A stretch of DNA of 64,000 nt, taken from Urophycis tenuis. Lineage: Eukaryota > Chordata > Actinopteri > Gadiformes > Phycidae. The stretch is from the NCBI GenBank assembly GCA_036785325.1, contig JAXIVH010000025.1:1571072-1635071 (forward strand), read 5' to 3'. Of the stretch, positions 55,980 to 64,000 are shown in pieces (the stretch's first letter is position 1; each line of letters opens with the position of its first letter). The notes under the pieces were generated by a model. The model was not told the origin of the DNA. It ran no database searches and worked only from the letters and a program-made list of their open reading frames with translations. Position numbers and translations under genes: made by a program.

Positions 55980-58900
55980 CTACAGCATTAGTTGCGGTAC
56001 AGTGCTGGCAGGGGGGAAAGTCGCTGGGATTCCAAGTGCTGTTTGATGAGCCTGTAAGCCATGGGCGGCAACCGACTGGCTGTCCTTGGTAGCAGGAGTA
56101 GATGCCAGAAGCGGGATGCCGGCCGGTGACTGTGCTACAACCGATGTCACGGAGGCTATGGCTCCTGTACTGGCGCAGGGGATGGAAACTGTGGATGTGC
56201 TGGCTGTTGAAGCCGAGGAGAGAGGCAGTGCTGTGGCAACAGCGGGCAAATGAGTCGTGTTAGACGATGGGACGGTAGAAGCAACAGGGGCCGGTCTAGA
56301 TGACTCGGTACGTAACCTTCCTGCCGGCGGAGCGGTTCCGGGCACCGACGCACTGGTTCTTGTCGCGAGAACCAGGGCCGGCTTGCCGTCCAACCTAATG
56401 GGGGATGTGACCAAAGTGGATGTCCCTGCAACAGGTGAGGAGAGCCCCTGGCTGCCTTGTAACCTTGGCAGCACGGGCACCAATTTTGTCACGTTAGACA
56501 CCAAGGAAGAGCTTTGCGGCTGGGCGCCAACTAATCGGACTTGCGTCGAACTGGGCGCCGTCTTAAGCACGGGCAACCCGACAGGAGGCGTGCGTACCGC
56601 GACAGGAGGCCTCAGGGCTGGAACGCCGGGCATTCTGGGTTGAGGAGTGATTGGCAACGCGGCCAACCTCGGGGTTGCCGAGACGGGCCTCGGCCCGGCA
56701 GGCGGTGGCGCTGCAGGGCCGGTGACGTTACCGGTGGCGGGTACTTGCGGCGGCGCTTGGCCTGAGATGATGAGCACGTGGCTGCCAGGGCCCAAACCCT
56801 GTGGTGGAACCACAAACCGCGCGTTGTTGAGGAGGATCTGTGTTCCAGCCGCAAGATGGGTGCTAGTGTTTATGACTATCCTCTGCTGAACCGAGCCCAC
56901 TGTGGCAGTAGAGGCGGTACTTGGGGTCGGGGCCGTGGCTGGTAAAGCGTTAGTGTTGATCGAGTTTCCGGTGGTATTTAAAATGGAGGTAGATGTGTGG
57001 GCGACGCTGGAAGCAGGCTGGGTCGAAGGCATGACCGGATGAGGTGCAGCTCCAATGGGAGATGTCACCTGTCTGGGTTGGTGGGCCGTGCTGGCAGTGG
57101 TTGAGTTGGCCATGCTCGGAAGTACATTCGGAGTTCCCAGAGGGGATTTATTCATTAACGGTGGTACACATAGGTTGGGAGCAAGGTCTTTTGCAATGAT
57201 ATAACTTGTGGAAGTAGTGACAGTAGACGTGCACCTGGAGGTCACTCTTTGGGGGGCTGCTATGGAAGAGGTTTGTTGCAAGGAAGAGGTGGTCGTCACG
57301 GAAACAGCTGGTTGGACAGGACTGCCCGGAGCCAAATTGGAAGTGTTAAACAGGATGTGTCCAGTGGATGTTGTTGCTGGTGTGACTTTAGAAGGTGAAT
57401 GCAGCACAGTGTCGATGGTCTGACCAAAGTGTTTCATCTGCCCTGGATGGTTGATCTGAACACCTGCCAACACACATAACCAGGATATGCATTACAACAA
57501 TATGCATTTTTGCTAAGCTATATTAGAATCACCTTCTTGTGTTCTTCTTATGTTGTTGCAACAGGCATGACTGTAACACATGAGCAGAACGCAATGAAGC
57601 CAACTAAAAGCCAAAACAAACAGCCTTACCTGATGGCAGAGTGAAGTTCTTAAGGTTTGACAATGACTCCAAGGATTTCACGTTGCCCACGTGATGGCCC
57701 AGAGCCAGGCCCATCTTCATCACTTCAGTGGATGAGGATGTGGTGACTGAGGTTTGACCGATCCCTGTGGCAGGCACCTGCTTGGGGATACCTCCTACGT
57801 AGGTGGTGGTGGTGGTGGATGATGCCACAGCAGGCTCCCCGATAAACAATAGTCTCGAACCAGGAGGTGGCGACGGTAACGGGGAAGTGACTTTTGGAAG
57901 AGCCGCATTGGATGGGCACGTTGGCGCGGGACCCACCAGGATAAACTTGGTCAATTGTGTTCTCTCTTCAGTACTTGGCCGTTTCAAGGCAGGCTTGCTC
58001 ATTAATGTTTCCTGTGTGGGTGTGTTGTGGGTACTGGCGCTCAATGACGGCATGATTATGTTGGATTTGACCACAGAGGTCTGAGCATTTACAGTCTTTA
58101 CTGCTAGTTGGCCCTTTCTGGTTAGAACAGATGCCGCGCTGACGCTCTGGCTGACTGTACCGGTCAAGCCTGCAGGGGAACTGTTGCTGGAGGCTGTGGT
58201 TAGCAGTGTTGTTGCTCCAGTTAGAGGAGACTTTGAAACAGGAGGGCTCTGGGCTGTTGAGGTGCCCATGGGTGCAGGGACGGTGCCAGTGATGGACGGT
58301 GATGATGATGATGAAGATACAGGAGGGGAGCCTTTGGATACGAGGAAGGCTTTGAATTGAGGCGAGATGGTGATAATCGGGCTTGCAGGTGAGGACCCAT
58401 GCATATTCTGTTCTGCCAATGTCTGAACTTTAACAATTCCTGTATTCCCTCCTCTTGTGGTGACAAGAATTGACTGCGAGTCCCGAATACACACGGTCTT
58501 CAACTCCTGTTTGGGGCCCTTGGCACCATCGGTGTTAGCAAGAACATTGCCGGAAGTTGGCATCGGTGCTTGGATCCGCGTGGCACTCTGGAGGCTACAG
58601 ACTCGTGCCACCTTGCGGTTCGTTGTGGTTACAGGGTTCTGCTGCGGACAGGGGGCACCTGATGGAGACGGGCTCTTCAGTCTCCTGGTTTCTTTTAGAG
58701 GAGCCACTTGCTGAACTGGGATCCGTCCTTCGGGAATGCTGAAGCCAGTCACGTTGGTGGACACACACAAGGGGCTGGCCAACTTTGAAACCGGGGACTG
58801 GATGCTCTTAGACGGCTGTGGGTGACACTTGAAAGACATCTCCTCGTTGTTCTGAAGGATCAGTTTCGAAGGAAGAATCACAACCTGCTTCATGACCTTC

Positions 58901-61900
58901 TCTCCGGTCTTTTGGTCGACAAGGGGCTGCGCGGTGAGCTTCCCTTGGCCGGGGCCATCTTGCCTCACAACGTGATCCAGCCCTTCTGCCACTCTGTAGA
59001 CTACTTTCCCTGGGCTCTTTGGTACCGCCATCTGCGTCGGCTTGGCCGGTGGCGGGGCTTTAGAAAGGCAGGCGGTTGCTGTAGATGCTACTAATTGTTT
59101 ATTCGGTTGTTGCTGTTCTGATGCTTCTGGTTGTGTCGGCTGCCCGATCTGGTGGGGGTGAGAGGGTGGTTTTTGCAGGGCTGGAGATTTTGCGGTAGTC
59201 ACCAGGGATGGAGGCCTGGAGGCCACAAATCCTTTAGTCTTAGCAACGGTACTCTGGGAGTGTGGGAAGTCAGCAGGCCGTTTCATTAAGGTCACTTTGT
59301 TTCCCACACTCTTCGCAAACAGAGTGGGAATGGGCGTGTATCCCCAAGGTAGTCCAATGGTGGGGTGGAGGATGGGGACTCTGGCTCTCGGAGAGACCTG
59401 CGCTGGAACCGACGGCGCTGGTTTCAAGTCCCTGGATGGGGCGCTTAAGCCTAGTTCAGATCTAGATTCAAGTCCAGTGTTCATGGGGGATGTCAGGGAA
59501 AGGTCGACGTCTAGAGCTTGGCCTTCATGAAGATTAAGGTCCTCGTCTGCATTTCTTTGCGAGGGCCTTGGGTGACTTGGGGTACTGTAGATCACCATGT
59601 CACCGCCAGCATCTTCAGTCCCAAGCTGCGCTGAGTTTCCTGAAAACAATTTAAGCACATTCAAGTCTGAGAGTCACATGATAAGAATCAAGTAGCATTG
59701 TCACATTGTTATAAGCCCACTGTTTTTCTCAATAATGGCTTTGGGTCACTCTGGGGCTCAAGGGACAAATGGCATGCCACCATTGTTAAAAACAGTGTGA
59801 ATGTTGTCAACCAGTATGCACCTTTAAAATAAAATAAAAGTAAATCGATAATTAATGACTTGGTGTGTTTTATCACCTCTGGTCCAGAAGCCCTTGGGAA
59901 CCGCATGCTCCATGTCTTCCTCATCCATCCCTCTATAGTGGTCCGACACATAACCCGGGACCCTCCCTGAACTCCTCTCTTCGTGGTCCAATGACGAAGA
60001 AGAAGATGCCGAAGAGGACACACACTCCTCGCGCACAAAGTTATTGTAGTCCGGGTTCTTCCTGAAGTCATCGCATTCCTTTTTCATACGGAGTCTGAGG
60101 GCAGCAACGGGGTACAACGACAATGTAAGCAACAAGGTGAAGCAAAAGGGCATCAGTCGAAAGCGGTCTGGCATACATAAAAGCAAACCATCATGTTCAT
60201 CTAAGGGTGACACATACCTGTTCCTTTGGAAGGCCTTCACCAGTTTGGGCTCCCAGGGCGACAGCTCGTTGAGCAGTCTGATCAGCGTGATGTGGAGGTC
60301 CTTTACCGACTCCTTCCTCAAACACCAGCGCTCCTTTTTGTGTTTTGATGACACGCACAGTGACACAACCGTTACTCGCCAAACACTTGACACGATGAAG
60401 TATTGAGTATTTGAACGGCGATGTGGAAAGCAGCCGGCGGCAACCACGATAAACTTTAAAATCTCACCGATCTCTTCTTGGCACTCTGCAGCGCGTCCAG
60501 CTGGTCCTCCGTCTTGCTGATCAGCTCTCGTAACTCTCCGATGCTTGAACACACCAGCTAGAGGAGGGCGGGAGACGGCGGAGCACAAACACTCATCAGC
60601 GCGGTGGAAGGGTTTCAAGCTACGATGACAAGCCTGTGAGTCAACGGCCGGCTGGGATGGGGTGTGGCAAGTGTCGCAGATATCAACATCTCGGTGTCAT
60701 GAAGTCACCAAAAAAAAGTGAACTACCTTAAATGGCGCTTCAACGAGGGCTTCCTGTTTTATTTTGTTTGAAGAAGTTTCAAGTTTCTTCCCTTTAGAGA
60801 AAAAAACAAACAAACAAAAAAGAACAGGTCTTTGTTTTGTTTGGATTGGTTAAGTCGTCTCGCTTGTCATTGATACCCTTGAAATAAAAAAGCAAAAAAA
60901 CCTAAAAAATACAAAAAACGAAAAGAAATCACATAGTCAAACCGTTAACAATGTGTGATAAACTATTCATTTGAATTTCCGCAACACTAGCATCACTTCA
61001 ACAGCATCTGCTTTTCAAGTCTCTTGCAGGCAAACCACTGTTTCACAAAAAAAAGCCACCAGCCAACTGTGGAACCAATTACATCCTCAAATGAGAGACC
61101 ACAAAGGAAAGTAAGAAAACAAGTTGACAAGAAGTGTTGTGTAACCTCAATCAACATTGACTTCATCACAATTTTTTTTCAGACAAATAACAACTGAGAA
61201 CAGATTGAGCTTCCTCACCCGCCTTAGCATTGCTCTTCCTGTCCTTCCTTCGGACCGGGGATTCCTCCTGCTCCGCGGTCGTCTTCACGGACCTCGTCTG
61301 ACAAAACCTCGGCCTCTTCTTTAAACGCCGCGGCCGTCTCTTCTCTCTCGTGCCAGCCGGCTGCAGTCGCGCCGGCTTTTTCTTTCGCTTTCGCTTTCCA
61401 AGCGTGGCATCACTTGCCTTGTCTTCACTCGAGTGACACACGCTTTCCGATGAAGACGAGGAGGAGTAGGAGGTGGACGAAGAGGGAGTGGCCGTGACAG
61501 GGGTGGCGCTACAGCGGCAGCTGTGGTGGCCAGATTGCACACTGCCGCTTCTAGAACACTGCGAGCACGAGGACGCCCGCGGCCCCGGAGGGGAGCTCGC
61601 TCCTCCCTGGGTTCGGACTTCTGTGGGCCTCGGGGGAGACGCCAGGTTCATTGAACTCACCGGGGACCTGCCCGTGTAGCAGTGCTCCCCCACGCTCAGG
61701 CAAGGCTCGTGGGTCTCGGCCTTGATGGTGCGCCCCGGGTCCACCGGGGAGCCCGGCTCCTGCTTGACCCTTTTGGATCGGCGCTCGGCGTTCCGTTTTA
61801 AAGAGACTTCGTCGACGCAGTCTCCGGCACAATGTTTGAGGCGCGATTTGGGGCGCACTTTCGAATTGGACACGCGGTCCGCACTCGTCCACGGGTCGCC

Positions 61901-64000
61901 AGCAGAACCCGAGTCCGACTCCTCCTTCACCGACGACAATGTCGACTTTTCGATTTTCTCCTCCTCCCTGCCTCCGTTTTCCCTTTTGAAATGTGCAGGT
62001 TTCTCCTCTTTTCCCTCTTCTTCTTCATCATCAGACGCCCCCGTTAGCATGGTGACACCACCACACCCCGTCCCTTTCCAATCCTCCTCCCCGTCTGTCC
62101 CCTTCGCCAGCGCGGCGCGCCCCGCCCCCGGCTTGACGTCCACCTTCCTCGCCCAGAGCGCCGGGAAGGGGAAGGCGGGCGGCGAGCAGGGACTCTGGAA
62201 GTAGATCCTCAGGTCGGCGCCGCAAAAATGCGGGAAGTGTATGTATGCGTTCTCCACGCCGTCGTAGCCCAGGATGGACTCCCTGCATTCGTGAATGGGC
62301 TGCGCCAGCACGGCGTCCTGCACCTCCTTCTGGGTCTCGTAGACGTGGTCGCAGAGGCCCTTGAGCAGCCACACGCGCTGGTAGAACGGCAGCAGGTGGA
62401 AGGGCAGCTCCTCCAGCGGACTCGACCTGCCCAGCACACGGAAGAACTGGTGGCAGAGCCCCAGCTGCTCGGCCCGGCTCGGCTGGTCGTCGGAGGCCCC
62501 CGTGGCGCGGTACCAGGCCAGGACCCGCTGCCTCAGCTCCCGCTCCCAGCGGTGGTAGGGCAGCGGCGGCTGGCGGTGCACGGTGGGCCTCTTCTGCGGC
62601 GCGGACAGCAGCGAGGTCATGACCTTGGAGAGGAAGAGGCTGCAGCGGGGCATCAGCAGGCTGCGCTCCAGCTCGAAGAAGACAATCTCGGGGAGGTTGA
62701 GGGCGGTCTGCGCCAGGCACAGGAAGTGCCCGATGGCGGGGAGCTCCCAGAGGGTGTCCACAGGGTGCGGGAAGGCCTGGGAGAGTAGGCTCTGTTCCCA
62801 CTCCTCCACCTCCTTGGCCGAGGTCTCCTCTGCCTCCTTCTTGTCCAGCTCGCGTTGCCTGGGGAACACCGAGGACACACAAAGTGGCTTCTCAGTATAC
62901 ATTCTGACCCTCGAAGCGCAAACAGAACCCGCGTCAAGTGGCATTTGGAGCTTGGTGTTGATTTGGGATTACCCAGCTCTCGTCCTCGAGAATGCACTTT
63001 GCTGAGCTGAACTATTGTCATGGAAGTTAGAAAGCTTGTATGTTAATTACTGCAACATTTTGCACCACCACTTTTAAATAATTATCAACCTTGTTTATGT
63101 CCTACCTTTTTTTTTTTTTTTACCTAGTTTTTATCAAAAATAAATAAATAAACAAGCTGGTGTGCCACTGTCACGTTCTTGCAGCTGCTCCAATTTTGAA
63201 TGTATGCTTCGATGTTCTCAGCCTTCGTCACTTTGGATAAAAGCAACTCAATATCAATAACGCAACTGCCACAGCACTGTTGTTGTTGTTCTCCTCCTCC
63301 TCCTCCTCCTCCTCCTCACCTCTTCTCATCCTTGGCCCTCTGCAGCTCCTCCTGTCTGAGGGTCTGCACCATGAGGGACTCGTGGCCCCCCACCGTGATG
63401 GTGGTCAGGCTGCGGGGGGCCGAGCGTCGTCTGGTGGACGTGCCGCCGGCGCTGCGCTCCTCCTCCGCCGCTCCGAAGCGACCCTTGGAGGTCACGGCCA
63501 GAGTGGTCTTCTCACGCAGGGTCCTTGGTCGGCAGATAGGGAAACACGTGTTTTCAGCACAGCACGCCACCCGCCGGTAAACCGTTACAACGGGTGTAAT
63601 AACCAGGGGGAAGAGCTGGACAACATTGAGTACCACCCTTGACCACCATTACTCACCATTTGTGGCCGTCATTCTTAAATCATATTAGATATGAAATAAA
63701 TGATTTGAATTGTAGATTATGGATTAAAAAAAACACGCTGCCAATTTCCTTATAAATTGACAGCATGGTTTTGAAGAAGTGATTCCAAAAAAAAAAAATC
63801 AAAAAACTTTTTAATTTCCCCCAAACAATTTTGTTTACAGCCTTGTGTGAGGTGTTACCTGGACAGCAGCGTAAGCTTCTGCTCCAGCATGACCTCCAGC
63901 TTCTGGGCTTGTTTAGAGAGCCAGTGGTCCACGCCATGGTAGCGGTAACAGTTCTCCAGCATCAACCTGAAATCCGCCACGAACTCCGTGATGGTCTCGT
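55980..64000 (-). CDS. brd10: Bromodomain-containing protein BRD10 (KIAA2026), 5' end outside window
   Basis: Large nuclear protein with one bromodomain (acetyl-lysine reader); its exact role is little known. Nine exons in phase: 64000-63859 (cut), 63523-63320, 62858-61219, 60791-60727, 60557-60468, 60333-60218, 60094-59877, 59639-57630 and 57463-55980, giving 1,988 residues plus stop. Human KIAA2026 has about 2,100, so roughly a hundred N-terminal residues are missing. The first exon encodes the last bromodomain helices (DFRLMLENCYRYHGVDHWLS). The 1,640-nt exon has a conserved helical part (EWEQSLLSQAFPHP, YHRWERELRQRVLAWY, ESILGYDGVENAYIHF), then acidic and Ser-rich stretches and basic clusters such as GKRKRKKK, likely nuclear localisation signals. 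Exon 60557-60468 looks like a coiled coil (GELRELISKTEDQLDALQ). The last two exons (about 1,160 residues) are Ser/Thr/Pro/Val-rich and probably disordered, ending in VPQLML. Identification rests on these matches and on the mlana neighbour, as in human 9p24. Confidence 0.9.

Noticed and set aside
56257..57423. Plus-strand frames opposite the brd10 last exon
   Set aside because: Shadows of the long Ser/Thr/Val-rich brd10 coding exon, which has the conserved phase and neighbouring exons.

Overview
This 64 kb window looks like teleost fish nuclear DNA. Its genes have many short introns with GT..AG borders, several tRNA-derived SINEs and small DNA-transposon remnants of the kind common in ray-finned fish, and very dense microsatellites ((CA)n, (GA)n, (GATA)n, (CT)n). 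I read five genes by splicing exons by eye and checking that reading-frame phases close. A sixth, intron-less gene is a predicted seven-transmembrane receptor.

Layout, left to right: (1) 1-10076, minus: the 5' seven coding exons of a zdhhc8-type palmitoyltransferase, whose 3' end lies outside the window. (2) 10993-12072, plus: a single-exon receptor resembling the V1R/ORA chemoreceptors, divergent from zdhhc8. (3) 13538-30110, minus: a complete nup155 (33 exons, 1,362 codons plus stop). (4) 31916-50575, minus: a complete but very compact nipbl-type cohesin loader (39 exons, 1,813 codons plus stop). (5) 53215-54636, plus: mlana (Melan-A), 112 codons. (6) 55980-64000, minus: brd10/KIAA2026 from within the bromodomain to the stop codon, with the 5' end outside. 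mlana and brd10 converge tail to tail; nipbl and mlana diverge across about 2.6 kb.

The genes do not form an operon-like unit. nipbl and nup155 are neighbours on human 5p13, while mlana and KIAA2026 are neighbours on human 9p24; finding both pairs together agrees with the old linkage of these blocks, which is kept on the bird Z chromosome.

The most unusual observations are: a nipbl that has the N-terminal MAU2-binding start and the whole HEAT-repeat half but lacks about a thousand residues of the usual disordered middle; two nup155 minisatellites whose units carry copies of an exon border, giving ladders of decoy splice donors or acceptors (three of the donors stay in frame); and a small hAT-type element whose 8-bp target-site duplication is exactly the first eight bases of a nup155 intron. 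I see no CRISPR array, rRNA gene or convincing functional tRNA gene, and nothing that clearly forms a new multi-gene system.
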